Notes: generated by a model from the letters alone, not told the origin. 64,000 nucleotides of DNA from Lepidostoma basale (GCA_022606425.2 JAHDVF020000136.1:620001-684000), one strand, 5' to 3'; positions 10,973 to 21,590 are shown, counted from the first letter of the stretch. Translations and numbers: made by a program.

Positions 10973-11940
10973 GAGATATTCCGTTATGCTGGAGAGGGTT
11001 CAGAAAACATTTCTGAGGTATTGTAATCTATTCTGATCCATTTCGGGTGACTCATTTCGATTGACCCATATCGAGAACAAAGCTGTAATTTATTATTGCG
11101 AACAATGCTTTTCTTTGATACTTTAAACTACGCATTTTTCTAATATACAAATTCCTTTGAGATTAGGCCATAGGCATTTTGTTTACCGCACACTTATTCA
11201 AGGATAGCGCCCTTACTTATCCATAGCCTTTATATAGCCCTCCCTGATCAGAGAACCGGCAGATCATCCCAGAAAGCTAAACAGTAAACTTTAAATATAC
11301 GAGACGAGGAGAAAATCACAAAGTCTTATCAGTGACAATATATGATTCCACCTCTAATCATCCCGAGAGAGGCTAAACCGTCACCGACCCGCACCACATC
11401 ATTACAACGAGGAGGTCCATGACAGTATCTCTACATGAGGGAGTATGGTAGTTTTCCGTGGCTCTATCCCACGGCATTTCTTTTGGAAATTTTCGGAACC
11501 AATTCTCTACAGCTTAGAAGAGATGGACATCTAATAACCCATTTCTATAGATTAATCAGGGGATACTTCGAGAACTCGGCCGTACTGGAGGATGTTGGTC
11601 TTTTTGGCCCCGATAGATATCTCCGACAGCGACAGCACAGATTGTTTAACCTACCGGCCGCCAGAACCAATCTGCTTCTGTTAATACCGGTGGGAAGAGC
11701 AATTAGTCTGCTGAACGCGTTCTCCTCGGAGATCGACGTCTTTCATATTAGTGAAAGTACGTTCAGGGGACAAATACTCTTGACTTTAGAAATTATCTTG
11801 TCTTCCTAATGTCGAACCATCACGAATGCGTTCATGTTGTATGTATATAATATTTGACCTGTACTCAATAGATGCCTTAAACATTATGCTGTTTGTAACG
11901 TATTTTGAGTAAATGAACTGATTTCATTTGAAACACATTA
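10973..11940 (+). mobile_element. Jockey-B LINE fragment, interrupted
   Basis: Homology begins at GATATTCCGTTATGCTGGAG, breaks at 11020 and resumes at 11426 as a 124-residue open frame (11435-11809; MREYGSFPWLYPTAF, RRDGHLITHFYRLIRGYF, RQRQHRLFNLPAART). It is followed by a 3' UTR ending near 11940. The TGATT tail is short and altered. Confidence 0.85.
11021..11425. mobile_element. 405-bp insertion inside Jockey-B
   Basis: This segment interrupts Jockey-B exactly between GAGGTA and TATCTC, leaving a TA on both sides. The uninterrupted sequence at 13000-13015 reads through. A TA duplication suggests a Tc/mariner-class or similar cut-and-paste element, but no convincing terminal inverted repeat was seen. 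Confidence 0.45.
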
Positions 11941-11989
11941 TTTTATTTTTTGTTTCTGGAACAATGATGTAAAACTCTATATTGAATAA

Positions 11990-12245
11990 TTATCTTCTTC
12001 TTCTCAATGGTATTCCTCATGATTGAGGGTCGTGTCCATCCTGTAAACTATTGACCATGGCACCCGTCAGTCTCCAGGCTGCAGCTAATGAGAGTCCAGT
12101 CAGATCCCTGATTTGATCGGACCAGTGGCTCGGTGGTCGTCCTTGTGGTCGCCTTCCCTCCACTTTGCCCATGATGATGAGCTTTTTAAGGTTGTCCTGA
12201 TCTCTCCGGGCTATGTGTTCAAAATATTTCAGCACTCTCTGAGAG
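11990..12245 (-). mobile_element. RTE-C LINE 3' end
   Basis: A 72-residue open frame on the minus strand reads KYFEHIARRDQDNLKKLIIM, GRRPQGRPPSHWSDQI and LTGLSLAAAWRLTG, followed by a short GAA tail at 11995-12004. It shares the general layout of RTE-like C-terminal ends (HIARR, GRRPxGRPxxxWxDQI). A related copy lies at 24215-24478. Confidence 0.8.
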
Positions 12246-12287
12246 TAAGTAGATAAGTATCCTACCGTAATGGTTTTTTACCCATTA

Positions 12288-13538
12288 CCCACATTTCATT
12301 CTGATTCTGAACCATGACATTCTGATAGCAAAACTATCTCAAATTGGATTCTCTTCTCAGTTGATTATGTTTTTTATTAGTTACCTCGAGGGGAGAAAAC
12401 AATTCGTCTCATACGGAATTTTTCAATCGGAACCTTTTCTTGTCAATTCAGGGGTACCACAAGGTTCAAACCTAGGGCCACTCCTCTTCACCATCTTCAT
12501 AAATGATATTGCGAAGGTGATAAACTTCTCGCGATTTCTTTTATTTGCCGATGATCTGAAATTATTCCTAGAAATTAACAATCCCGACGACTGTCTTCGC
12601 CTCCAGTCTGACATTGATAATATTGTTAACTGGAGTCACAGTAATAAAATGTACTTCAATGTCTCTAAGTGCGCTATGCTATCGTTTACTAGAGCATTGA
12701 GAACTGTGTATTATAGATACACAATGAACAACCAGCAACTAACACACGTATCTACGATGAAGGATCTTGGGATCATTTATGAGAGTAGGCTGACTTTTCG
12801 TGCGCATATCGAGAGGATTTGTGACATTGCACTGAAGATGTTAGGCTTCATCATTCGGACCGGAAGAGTTTTCAGAAATCCCAATGTGCTCAGAGTCCTA
12901 TACAACGCGTTGGTTCGGAGCAGACTCGAAAGTGGTTCTGTGATATGGAGTCCTCACGAGGCGAGATATTCCGTTATGCTGGAGAGAGTTCAGAAAAAAT
13001 TTCTGAGGTATCTCTACATGAGGGAGTATGGTAGTTATCCGTGGCTCTATCCCACGGCATTTCTTTTAGGAATGCTCGGAACCAATTCTTTACAGCTTCG
13101 AAGAGATGGGCATCTCATAACCCATTTCTTTAAATTAATCAGGGGATATTTCGAGAACTCGGCCGTGCTAGAGGGTGTTGGTCTTTTTGTCCCTGATAGA
13201 TTTCTCCGACAGCGACAGCACAGATTGTTTTACCAACCGGCCACCAGAACCAATCTGCCTCTGGTGACACCGGTGGGAAGAGCAATTAGTCTGCTGAACG
13301 CGATCTCCTCGGAGATCGACGTCTTTTATATTAGTGAAGGTACGTTCAGGGGACAAATACTCTTGACTTTAGAAAGTATCTTGTCTTCCTAATGTCTTAC
13401 CATCTCTAATGCGTTCCTGGTACTTTGTTGTATTTTTATAATATTTTTCCTGTACTCAATAGATGCCTTAAACATTTTCCTGTTCGTAATGTCTTTTGAG
13501 TTAATAAACTGATTTGATTTGATTTGATTTGATTTCAG
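12288..13538 (+). mobile_element. Jockey-B LINE, longest copy (3' half)
   Basis: 5'-truncated copy with a recent-looking reverse transcriptase frame, a 3' UTR of about 110 bp and a TGATT-repeat tail at 13511-13535. The upstream part (12288-12360) remains in the same frame (NHDILIAKLSQIGF), so truncation rather than frameshift ended it. It is close to identical over several hundred bp to 20268-20930, indicating recent spread of the family. Confidence 0.9.
12361..13392 (+). CDS. Jockey-B reverse transcriptase, C-terminal half
   Basis: A 343-residue open frame. It holds the RT signature GVPQGSNLGP at residues 31-40 and the catalytic FADD box at 62-65 (palm domain). Thumb and C-terminal regions follow, with RTGRVFRNPNVLRVLYN and the family end ISEGTFRGQILLTLESILSS. 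The upstream endonuclease and the N-terminal RT fingers are missing, so the product cannot be active. The listed ATG is internal to the original protein. The clade is Jockey/CR1-like by motif order; an exact clade call needs a search. Confidence 0.85.
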   Translation: MIMFFISYLEGRKQFVSYGIFQSEPFLVNSGVPQGSNLGPLLFTIFINDIAKVINFSRFLLFADDLKLFLEINNPDDCLRLQSDIDNIVNWSHSNKMYFNVSKCAMLSFTRALRTVYYRYTMNNQQLTHVSTMKDLGIIYESRLTFRAHIERICDIALKMLGFIIRTGRVFRNPNVLRVLYNALVRSRLESGSVIWSPHEARYSVMLERVQKKFLRYLYMREYGSYPWLYPTAFLLGMLGTNSLQLRRDGHLITHFFKLIRGYFENSAVLEGVGLFVPDRFLRQRQHRLFYQPATRTNLPLVTPVGRAISLLNAISSEIDVFYISEGTFRGQILLTLESILSS

Positions 13539-14042
13539 AAGTGGTATGTTAAGTTATTTAGTTAATTCTTTGGGTGGTCTTTAAACAATTGAAGATAATT
13601 TGAAGCATTCACAAAGACCCAAAATATATTATAGTATGCAGTAAGTACTTGTTTAACGATGCTGACCCTAATCTTTCAATTTACAGAGAAAAAGTCGTAA
13701 ATCGACTGAAAATCGCGGATCCATTATAAAGGGATGTTTTTATCTCAATTTTTGGCATCGCTTTTCAGTTGAAAATTCGAGAAAAAAACGGGCATTTTAG
13801 GGAGACAAGACAGTGGCAAAAATCTGGTTAAATTCTTGATTTGGGGTAAGGGATAAACTCGACGTGAAATTATATTAATGGCAGCAGGCCGCCTATAAAT
13901 TGTTCCGCCGCTGCAGCCGGGGTAATGGACCGGAACGGAGCTTACTCGGGGCTGGGGTCTTCATATTGTGACGCTCTTTATAAGCCCATATTCTTCGCTC
14001 TTCTATTGTAAACAAAATAGTTTTGGTATTCATTATGATACT

Positions 14043-14200
14043 CTCACTAACTAACCATCACGTCGTAGGCATTGAGGATGAACCGGCATACTGCTCTGCC
14101 CTGACATACCTCTCTAGCTTTCTCTACAATCATACATCGTAACATGCACGCTCTTCGATTTTTCCGACTTAGAATATAGCCGCCTTTCAGTATTTAATTA
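14043..14200 (-). mobile_element. L-GTTA LINE 3' fragment
   Basis: Short decayed copy. It has a GTTA-type tail at 14043-14054, the TACGACGTGATGG end, and remnants of the ACMLRCMIVEKAREVCQG region on the minus strand. Confidence 0.65.
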
Positions 14201-14309
14201 TTTTTTTAAATAAATTACTAGTACCAAGGATTTGAATCAATGATGTTAGAATTTATTTTAAAATCTTCAATATGAACAGAAAATAGCTCATTATTATGAA
14301 GAAGGAATC

Positions 14310-14385
14310 TGGTCGTGTCCAGTCTTGAACCCAAGTCCCCTGGATCAGGAGCCAAGCGTTCTATCCCCTAGACCTGGTGTGGAGA
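14310..14385 (-). repeat. tRNA-derived fragment (SINE remnant)
   Basis: On the minus strand the sequence resembles a tRNA: a box-A-like TAGGGGATAGAACGC, an anticodon-loop-like CTCCTGA, and a box-B-like GGGTTCAAGACTGG. Mismatches in the stems and lack of an intact acceptor make a functional tRNA unlikely. It does not match the main SINE family here. Confidence 0.4.
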
Positions 14386-14470
14386 ACTTTTATGGGTCCG
14401 CGTGCCAAAAATCCTCAAATATTATTTATCTTTGTGTGACGTGCTTAGGCAGTAAAAGAATTATAAACTA

Positions 14471-14775
14471 CTCTATATAAATTGTGACAAATTTATTTCG
14501 CCTTGCGAGGGCATTCTCAAACTGAACCTAATCGCCAAACAGTGTGTCCCTATATTGAATTTAGAAACTGTAAGGGTGGGGGAGAAAGTATTCAATTCAA
14601 ATTTTTGAGTTGTTAATTAAAACAACGGTAATAACTCAAAAAGTTGCATTTTATACTTTTTCCCCCACCCTGAAGATTTTTAAATTCAATATAAGGACAC
14701 ACTGTTTGGCGATTAAGTTCAGTTTGAGAATGCCCTAGCAAGACGAAAAAAAATTGTGACAATTTATATAAATTA
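14471..14775. repeat. Fold-back element R5
   Basis: Large inverted repeat of about 300 bp: the left arm (14475-14580) and right arm (14650-14770) are complementary over about 110 bp, including ACACTGTTTGGCGATTA and its partner. The left arm read on the minus strand contains GAGAATGCCCTCGCAAGGCG followed by AAAT and GTC, similar to the family-I hammerhead-like core. Related pieces are at 20235-20262 and 50445-50640. Confidence 0.7.
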
Positions 14776-14999
14776 AATCCAAGTAAAACCACTAAACAAT
14801 CGTCTTAATTATTAATAATGGAGTTTTAAAAAAAACAATACCTCAACCATCAACAAAATGAAAAGACTGGCTGGAGACAGTACTGAGTGGAATAAACGAG
14901 TGAAGCTTGTTGCAGACCAATCCTCAGGATTGTAACCATGAACAAGAAGAGACAAAATAACTGAAACGTATATTTTTTAATAAATAAAAGAGTACTTAC

Positions 15000-15081
15000 G
15001 TTTTGAATTTGATTCGTTTTAGTGAAGTGCCTTCCAAACTCCCACAAATCCACACCAAACTTTAACGCCCAGTTTTTCACT
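15000..15081 (-). CDS. Host gene exon 2, alpha-2/delta calcium channel subunit-like
   Basis: An 82-nt exon on the minus strand. The acceptor is a pyrimidine-rich TTTTTCTTTTCAG at 15082-15094. The donor is GTAAGT at 14999-14994, a consensus match. It starts with one nucleotide completing a Glu codon from exon 1, then encodes VKNWALKFGVDLWEFGRH and FTKTNQIQN, ending in phase 0. This segment fits the extracellular N-terminus of CACNA2D-type alpha-2/delta subunits (helical 'VxxWAxxFGxxLWxxG' stretch before the VWA domain; insect relatives include straightjacket). That assignment is my recognition of the family pattern. The exon itself is supported by splice sites, frame and phase. It carries none of the decay seen in the surrounding repeats. 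Confidence 0.8.
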
Positions 15082-15539
15082 CTGAAAAGAAAAATACATT
15101 TGATTAGTTTATTTCTTAAGGATTATTTTCATATTCAATACATTACTGTGTTTTATGCAGTATATTATCCGTGCTTGAAATAATTAATTTCAAAGATAGA
15201 TACTGCAATTATCTCCAAAACGTCGATTGAAGAAAATTCAAGAGATACAGAAAATATTCCAAAAATTAATTTAAATATATTATCTTTGTTAATTTTAAGT
15301 CAAACTATACGATAAAATTATTTAATTATCTCTCTTATATTATAATTATGACGCTAGACGTTAATGGGTTGACATTTTTTTATTCTGAAAAGTTGGCATA
15401 TACTCGTATAATTGATTTCTTGTTCCAACTCTTATGTATGAAAGTGAAGCTTGGTGCTTACAGAAGTAGGATTATATTAGGATAAATGGTCTAGAAAATA
15501 AATCACTGGCAAGATTATCGTCTCTTGAACTCTTGAATC

Positions 15540-15835
15540 TCGTCGAATGATCTTTCTAGAAAATCATTTTTTTAAACTATTATACGGAGGAATACTGAGA
15601 GAACTAAATCTATACGTTCCCCATAGTTATAGCAGAGCAAGGGGGACATATATTATTTTATGCCCCAAATTTCCGCACAGAGGCCCTTCGAAGTTCTCCT
15701 GTATTGAAAGCGATTCGTCTTTTAAATGAGGTTGCAAAAGAGTTAGACCTCTTTGGATGCAATTACGAGTATGGCGAATTCGTGATACCCTTACGATAAA
15801 GGCAGCAAGGAAATAACTGACATATTTCTATTCAT
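15540..15835 (+). mobile_element. Jockey-like LINE C-terminal fragment
   Basis: Two frames together give LNLYVPHSYSRARGT and, after a frameshift, FRTEALRSSPVLKAIRLLNE then VAKELDLF. These align by pattern with the RxxNLPLVxPVGRAIxLLN...SEIDVF region of Jockey-B. Old and divergent. Confidence 0.5.
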
Positions 15836-15879
15836 ATGGTTCTATGTATATTTCCTTTGATATTCTTTTTTTTTCACCA

Positions 15880-15948
15880 TTTACATCGATTTGGCTCACG
15901 CTGTAATGATGCAAGGAGTTTTTTCGACAAAATAATAATAATAATATT
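15880..15948 (+). repeat. tRNA-SINE 3' fragment
   Basis: Contains TTTACATCGATTTGGCTCA and CGCTGTAATGATG followed by the ACAAAATAATAATAATAAT tail characteristic of the SINE at 37502. No tRNA head. Confidence 0.65.
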
Positions 15949-17183
15949 TGGGAAAATAATATATATTAGAATACCGAACGAAGAAATAAGGAAGGAATGT
16001 ATGGCATATGATTGCGTCCTAATTACAATAAAAAAGGATCACTCGGATGGTTTGACATATGAAACGAATGGATGAGAGAACAATGATTAAAAAGTTTTAT
16101 TCAAGCAGTGTAAATGGAAAAGGAAGCAGAGGACGGCTGAAGAAAACATAGCATCACCAAATTAATCAATTACTAAAAGGCGGCCATATTCGAAATCGTC
16201 AAAAATTGACGAGGGTGGTTGGGTGGGTGGCATTGGTACAGTATGTGTTCCGGGTAGCGATTTTCCGGATAATAATGTTAATCTACACACGTAATCTCGA
16301 ATAAATAATGACAAGTTGAATCTAACGAGATGACACGTTGAAACTCGAATACAGCGGGAGACTGACTGTCCGTAGGGTGCGGGGGAGAACGAGAGGAGGA
16401 GAGAAGAGAAGAATGATGCAACCCACACCCAACGTTGTGTAGGTGAGGTGGAGTAAGCTTAGTCATGCGTAGGTCACGGTACAGAACGCTTCATCATCTC
16501 GACTGGTCCGGATAAACGACGTTCTACTTTTCCATAATGATGGAAACGGAGGCCGGTGAAAGGAAGAGGAAGAAAGAAAGAATGGGCTGAAAAAACATGG
16601 CTGCCAAGAAATGTCAAAAGGTGGTACCGCTGCAGAAAGGAAGCACCAGAGGGTGCATTTTTAGCAGGTAGGTCTGCCCACGGGCAGAAGTCCAGCACTC
16701 GTCCATGAGGATAAACAAAAGAGCAGGGGGGCGGTCTATCTTCTCGGCCTACCCCTCCGGAGAAACGGCGTGATGGTTAGTTAGTTAGTTAGTCTTATAA
16801 GTTAAATTGTATTGTAGTAAAAAGATTATAAACATATTTTGCATTACAATAAAACTGACGCAATTTTACGGTAATCCATCTTCTTTGGAAACTCGTAATA
16901 ATTTAGGAAGTAATATTGAATAAATTATTTAGATACGCCTACATTACGAGAGATATTAAAATTAACTACTTAGATTATTATGAAAGAAAAGTGGGAGACT
17001 CTATCGTACGCTCAGTTTGTTTAAGAGAACGCCTACACTATATTATACATATTATCAAGTAGAAGCTGAGAGATATTAAAATTTATATGAATTATGCGTG
17101 GGTTGTTGAAGAAAAAAATTTTGTTGTAGGGAACAAAAAGTGATGATGTATGGTATTAATATTATATATAAAAAACACAAAAA

Positions 17184-17825
17184 CAAAAACACAATTCACA
17201 TTGGCAATACTCCAGTTAACAAGGTGTCCCAATTCAAGTATCTCGGGTCGGTCCTTACTGCGGACGCCAACGTAGACACTGATGTCAAACACAGGACAAA
17301 CACCGCCTGGCTCAAGTGGAGGTCTCTATCAGGTGTCCTGTGTGATCCAAAAATTCCAATCAGAACTAAGGGCAGAGTCTACAAGACTGCAGTGAGGCCC
17401 GCCATGCTATATGGAGCAGAGTGCTGGACCAACAAAAAAGTCCACGAAAGTCGAGTCCACGCTGCCGAGATGAAAATGTTGAGGTGGGCTGGAGGCGTCA
17501 CAAGGCTGGACCACGTTAGGAACGAATACGTGAGGGGTAGCTTTAAGGTTGCCCCAATAACGGAAAAATTAAGAGAATCTCGACTCCGGTGGTACGGTCA
17601 TGTGATGCGAAGAGACAGCGAGCACATTGTCCAAAAAGCCCTCAGCATTCCCACAAAACCAAGAAGAAGAGGTCGCCCAATGGCAACATGGTGGGCCAAC
17701 ATGGAAAAGGAGCTCCAACGCGAGAACCTGACAGTGGAAATGAGTGAAAATAGGAAAGTTTGGCGTTTTCGTACGAGGAGGGCCGACCCCAGATGATGGG
17801 AAATGGCAAAAAGAAAGAAGAAGAG
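17184..17825 (+). mobile_element. RTE-I LINE insertion with 18-bp TSD and open frame
   Basis: The open frame 17140-17796 encodes NKVSQFKYLGSVLTAD, WRSLSGVLCDPKIPIRTKG, RPAMLYGAECWTNKK, a long LRWAGGVTRLDHVRNEYVRG stretch and RLRWYGHVMRRD, to a stop. This is the RTE/BovB-like region downstream of the RT core; the catalytic palm is absent. A perfect 18-bp direct repeat (17166-17183 and 17826-17843) flanks it, so 5' truncation and insertion boundaries are exact. The intact frame and perfect duplication suggest recent insertion. The tail is a short AAAAGAAAGAAGAAG. Confidence 0.9.
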
Positions 17826-17879
17826 ATATAAAAAACACAAAAATAAAATTAAGTAAGGCATAAATGTTTAGAAAAAAAA

Positions 17880-18115
17880 ACATAGGTGGAATGGGGAATG
17901 TTGTAATTACATAAAGCGTGCGCTCAACCCAACCAATGACAAGTCATAAGTCCTGTAAACACCTCGATCACCATATTCAGTTTCCAGTTTGCATCTTCGT
18001 CTCTATTGAGATAAAATTAATCCTTGAATTGATAACCCGCAATGGGTAAATAAAATCCAGTAATCGTCTACAAGTATTTGTATACATTCAAAATGTTGTA
18101 TAAATCAAAAGAACA
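17880..18115 (+). repeat. Interspersed repeat R1
   Basis: About 90 per cent identical by eye to 3900-4060 over the GGTGGAATGGGGAATG to TCTCTATTGAGAT blocks. It extends into the AACCCGCAATGGGTAAAT block shared with 6430-6480 (inverted). Confidence 0.65.
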
Positions 18116-18194
18116 TATTTTTTTGTTTCTTAAACAATGGTGTAAAATTCTATATTTAATATTTATATTTACTTAAATACGTTTGTACTGTTTT

Positions 18195-18776
18195 GCTGTT
18201 AAAATTATATAAGTTTTTCTGTTTTTATAAAGAATTTTGACAGGTGTAAAAATAATTTTTTCATTTGTTCCAATGACAATTTGAAAAATTTCTTCAATTT
18301 TATTTTTAAGTTCTTGCTGGTTAAGTGCCTAATTACAGATAATTTAAAAAATGGTGGATACGTGAAACATAAATTAAATAAACACAAAAGTCCGGATCGT
18401 CCATGTCAACATGTGCAACATCGAAAAAAACATTATGTGTTAATACATTATGTGCTAAATTAAAAAACGGTGGATACGTGGAACATAAAATAAATAGACA
18501 ATATGTGCACCATCTAAAAAGAACATTTTGTGTTAAATTATTTTTATTTTGTTATTTTATTTTATATCACTGTATTTTATATTATTTGTTTTAGATTTAT
18601 TTTGTGGGTATTGGACGATCGAAGTGTGCGCGGGAGATGCCTATTGGTGGCGATGAGGTTCGCAACCCATCACATCGCGTCTCCCGCGGGGCGAAAAGAG
18701 AAGGATGAAGTGCCGCATCAGTAAAAGTGTGACAGTTCATTCTTTCTGTCTACCCTTTCGGGGAGACGGCGTGATG

Positions 18777-18808
<32 letters not shown>

Positions 18809-18815
18809 AATAAAT
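18195..18815 (+). mobile_element. GTTA-NA non-autonomous element, copy 1
   Basis: Near-identical over about 600 bp to 35732-36339. The 5' body contains a duplicated unit of about 115 bp (GGTGGATACGTGAAACAT at 18352, GGTGGATACGTGGAACAT at 18470). It is followed by a structured GC-rich segment (18640-18700, with GCGGGAGA and TCTCCCGC arms enclosing a GATGAGGTTCGCAACC hairpin). The last 55-60 bp match the L-GTTA 3' end, including the hairpin and a seven-unit GTTA tail (18777-18808). No RT coding. Confidence 0.8.
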
Positions 18816-18884
18816 ATAACTACACTTAGTATCACAACCATTTATTTCACTTGACACAGACACAATTTTTACTTTAATAATTAT

Positions 18885-19115
18885 TATTATTATTTTGTTG
18901 AATCGCTCTTTACATCATGACAGCATGAGCCAAATCGATGTAAAGGGTATTATAGCTATCATAGGGATTCTCGTGACATGTGATAGGTAGCTAATCTATC
19001 GCCAGTTTACTGTCACGTGAATTCTAAACCAGACCAAAGACAGTGTGACAATCACACTGCTCTCGCCGGGAATCGAACCTGGAACCTTCGGGGTGGCAGT
19101 CAATGCATGTTATGT
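18885..19115 (-). repeat. tRNA-SINE, 5'-truncated
   Basis: Minus strand: box B region (GGTTCCAGGTTCGATTCCCG) followed by the SINE body and ATT-repeat tail at 18880-18897. Box A and the first 20 bp are missing. Confidence 0.75.
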
Positions 19116-19599
19116 TATCAAATCAATAATGACATGTTATCAATAATGGTTATGTTATCAAATCAAATCAGTTATAACCGAAACATGTCTGTGTTGAGTG
19201 AAATAAAGTATTGTAATGCTAAATCTAGTTATATTTATTCAAATATGAATCCACAACACAAAGTGAAGGCGAATATAGAAGAAATATTAATATTTCATTT
19301 GAATGAAAAATCCGTTTTCTATTATAGTAGTACGCTTACATGGCGAAATATTTCACTGCCATTTAATATTATAAAACTTTTAAGAAAACGGATGTTTTTA
19401 TAAAGATTACCATATTTCACAAATATACAACGAATAGTTTTTCAATTTTAGAAATATAATGATAATTGAGATTTATTTAATTCACTTATATGGCACGGAA
19501 CACTTAGTTGTGAGTGTGTCAAATAAATAAAAAAATATAAAAAAATATGCGATTAAACTTAAATTATATGTTTTCTTATGAAGCCCTTAATTTTTAGTA

Positions 19600-19830
19600 T
19601 GGCATTATGAAAAATAATTTAAAACCCATTTAAATTTTGGTTTATTACTCTTTATTTTGTTTTATCAAACCAGCCGGTTTCGCCACCGCCGGAGCTTAGT
19701 CAGGATTACAAAAAACAAATTAAAAACATTTAGTTTGTTTCTGTAACTCTGACGAAGCTCCAGAGGGAGCGAAACTGGTTGGCTCGATAAAACAAAGTAA
19801 AGTGGTTTTAAAAACAAAATATAGAAGTGT
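19600..19830. mobile_element. Family-IV hammerhead-like element, inverted pair
   Basis: Two head-to-head units: the minus-strand unit near 19675-19712 and the plus-strand unit near 19746-19790, with outer arms (TTTATTTTGTTTTATC / GATAAAACAAAGTAAAG) also complementary. The plus unit keeps an intact core (see 19749-19780). The minus unit reads CTGACTAAGC...GGCGAAACCGGCT, with a G8-to-U change and a weak stem II. No protein coding. Confidence 0.55.
19749..19780 (+). ncRNA. Minimal hammerhead ribozyme-like motif (family IV)
   Basis: Positions match the hammerhead core: CTGACGA (19749-19755; U7 position is variable in the family), stem II GCTCC/GGAGC with an AGAG loop (19757-19770), GAAA (19771-19774), then a minimal stem III made of C-TG-G, and UU at the cleavage-site position (GUU, 19778-19780). 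All invariant catalytic-core bases are present. Stem I pairing is weak in cis, as in the minimal hammerheads of Penelope-like elements that are thought to act as dimers. Activity is untested. Confidence 0.55.
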
Positions 19831-20267
19831 TTTCAATTGTATGAATTAAAAAAAAGTGTTATTCCACTACCCCATTCTAGCATTTTCTTCATAAAGTTCT
19901 TACGATTTTTTTAAATTTAATCAAGAAATCTCTCTACAAACATCCAGTCGGAAGTCATCTACGTGGAAGTTACGCCATACCCATTCCATGTTAACTAACA
20001 TACTCTTCACCTCTTCCTTCTTCCTGTAATATTAGGCATGGCAGGGGTGTGGGTTGGAGGCGAGGGGAGGTTCCGTATGGAGCAAGTCGCACATTCCGTT
20101 ACACTTTTTAGGCATAATTTACACTTTTTGGGCATAGTTAAGGAGATGAATGAAGTAACTTTAATATCCCTGTAAATATAGTGAATTTCAGTTTATTCGA
20201 TTTTCCGATTTAATAATTAATAGTAAATAACTATTGGAGAATGCCCTCGCAAGGTGAAACATATTTG

Positions 20268-20930
20268 TAATCAAATCAAATCAAATCAAATCAGTTTATT
20301 AACTCAAAAGACATTACAAACAGGAAAATGTTTAAGGCATCTATTGAGTACAGGTAAAATATTATAAAAATACAACAAAGTACCAGGAACGCATTACAGA
20401 TGGTTCGACATTAGGGAGACAACATACTTTCTAAAGTCAAGGGTATTTGTCCACTAATATAAAAGACGTCGATCTCCGAGGAGACCGCGTTCAGCAGACT
20501 AATTGCTCTTCCCACCGGTGTCACCAGAGGCAGATTGGTTCTGGTGGCCGGTTGGTAAAACAATCTTTGCTGTCGCTGTCGGAGAAATCTATCAGGGACA
20601 AAAAGACCAACACCCTCTAGCACGGCCGAGTTCTTGAAATATCCCCTGATTAATTTAAAGAAATGGGTTATGAGATGCCCATCTCTTCGAAGCTGTAAAG
20701 AATTGGTTCCGAGCATTCCTAAAAGAAATGCCGTGGGATAGAGCCACGGATAACTACCATACTCCCTCATGTAGAGATACCTCTGAAATTTTTTCTGAAC
20801 TCTCTCCAGCATAACGGAATATCTCGCCTCGTGAGGACTCCATATCACAGAACCACTTTCGAGTCTGCTCCGAACCAACGGGTTGTATAGGACTCTGAGC
20901 ACATTGGGATTTCTGAAAACTCTTGTCTTC
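20268..20930 (-). mobile_element. Jockey-B LINE, 5'-truncated
   Basis: The open frame 20411-20902 (163 residues) on the minus strand matches residues from about VLRVLYN to the C-terminus of 12361-13392, with an internal loss of the SEGTFR segment near 20455. The TGATT tail lies at 20270-20293. The very high similarity to the 12.3-kb copy implies a recent common source. Confidence 0.9.
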
Positions 20931-21250
20931 CTAAGATTTTTTTATTATATCTGTTATTATATTGTATCTAAATTTCCTAATTTATAATAGATAAAATATA
21001 ATAACAGGAACACATGAGAGATGGTTCAAAATTAGGAAGACAAGTAATAAGTATTTACGTATTTTTTTAAATCAGTTTATTATCTCAACAGACATAACAA
21101 ACCATATTAATGTTTTGGGCGTCTATTGAGTACAATTAAAATATAATATTGTAGATACAATATAATAACAGGAACACATGAGAGATGGTTCAAAATTAGG
21201 AAGACAAGATACTGTCTTCCTAATGTCAAAAGTATAATACTTGTCTTCTG
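20930..21250 (-). mobile_element. Jockey-like LINE 3' UTR, internally duplicated
   Basis: The sequence resembles the 3' end at 26480-26590 (ACAGGAACACATGAGAGATG, AATCAGTTTATTATCTC). A block of about 50 bp occurs twice (20998-21047 and 21163-21212), suggesting two tandem 3' ends of the same family. Confidence 0.55.
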
Positions 21251-21414
21251 AATATATATAATACATAATTAAAAAATTTCTATGAAACCAATGAAACAAT
21301 CGCGTTTACATTCTATTTTATAATGGAGTTTAACAAAATAAAATCCACAACCTTTAATTTAAAAAATATTTCTTTAAAATGTGGTAATAGTTATGATAAA
21401 TATATTGTTCTTCT

Positions 21415-21590
21415 TCTTCTTCTTTATCATGTCAACCGTAACGAAAAAAGTCAGTTTTGGAAAAACGCGTTTAATGTTTGGAGTCGAGTTTCTCGCGATC
21501 TAAGACGTTTCACGATACTTACACTTTCTCAACCAGGGATTCCAGCCTCATACAATTTTCGACCTTCCGTAAAGTCGATTTCTAATGATT
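21415..21590. repeat. Repeat R2 adjoining RTE-A
   Basis: About 175 bp nearly identical to 62697-62872 (blocks CAGTTTTGGAAAAACGCGTT, CGCGATCTAAGACGTTTC, TTCTCAACCAGGGATTCC). In both places it sits directly beyond the GAA tail of an RTE-A copy, in the same relative orientation. It contains no recognisable coding sequence. Confidence 0.7.

Larger units (their letters stand above)
1..14999 (-). other. Intron 2 (part) of the minus-strand host gene
   Basis: Sequence downstream of exon 2 on the minus strand; no further exon of the gene was found here, so exon 3 should lie beyond base 1. It is filled with the repeat fragments listed separately. Stretches in which I see no gene and no recognised repeat are 437-836 (with a short AT microrepeat at 834-880), 3451-3719, 4126-4724 (GC-rich at 4320-4545), 5867-6364 (G-rich at 6175-6245), 7141-7734, 7861-8164, 9346-9824 and 13539-14042 (GC-rich at 13880-13960). 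The GC-rich patches resemble unique host sequence and could be regulatory. Confidence 0.7.
15418..16795 (+). mobile_element. L-GTTA LINE copy, broken in three
   Basis: Pieces in the right order: 15418-15480 (VPTLMYESEAWC-like), 15960-16215 (RITKEEIRKECMAYDCVL, then decayed GRPKKT and GHIRNRQK) and 16711-16795 (end of frame plus GTTA tail at 16777-16792). The gaps hold a degenerate LINE fragment, a SINE piece and an unassigned block of about 500 bp at 16216-16710. That block contains a GAAGAGGAAGAAAGAAAGAA run. Confidence 0.65.

Noticed and set aside
12017..12235. Small host protein gene at 12.0 kb
   Set aside because: The 72-residue frame is the C-terminal end of an RTE-like LINE with GAA tail.
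16777..18810. (TTAG)n runs as telomeric repeats
   Set aside because: The insect telomere unit is TTAGG (5 bp). These are 4-bp GTTA/TTAG units, always at the 3' end of the same LINE or its partner, so they are element tails.
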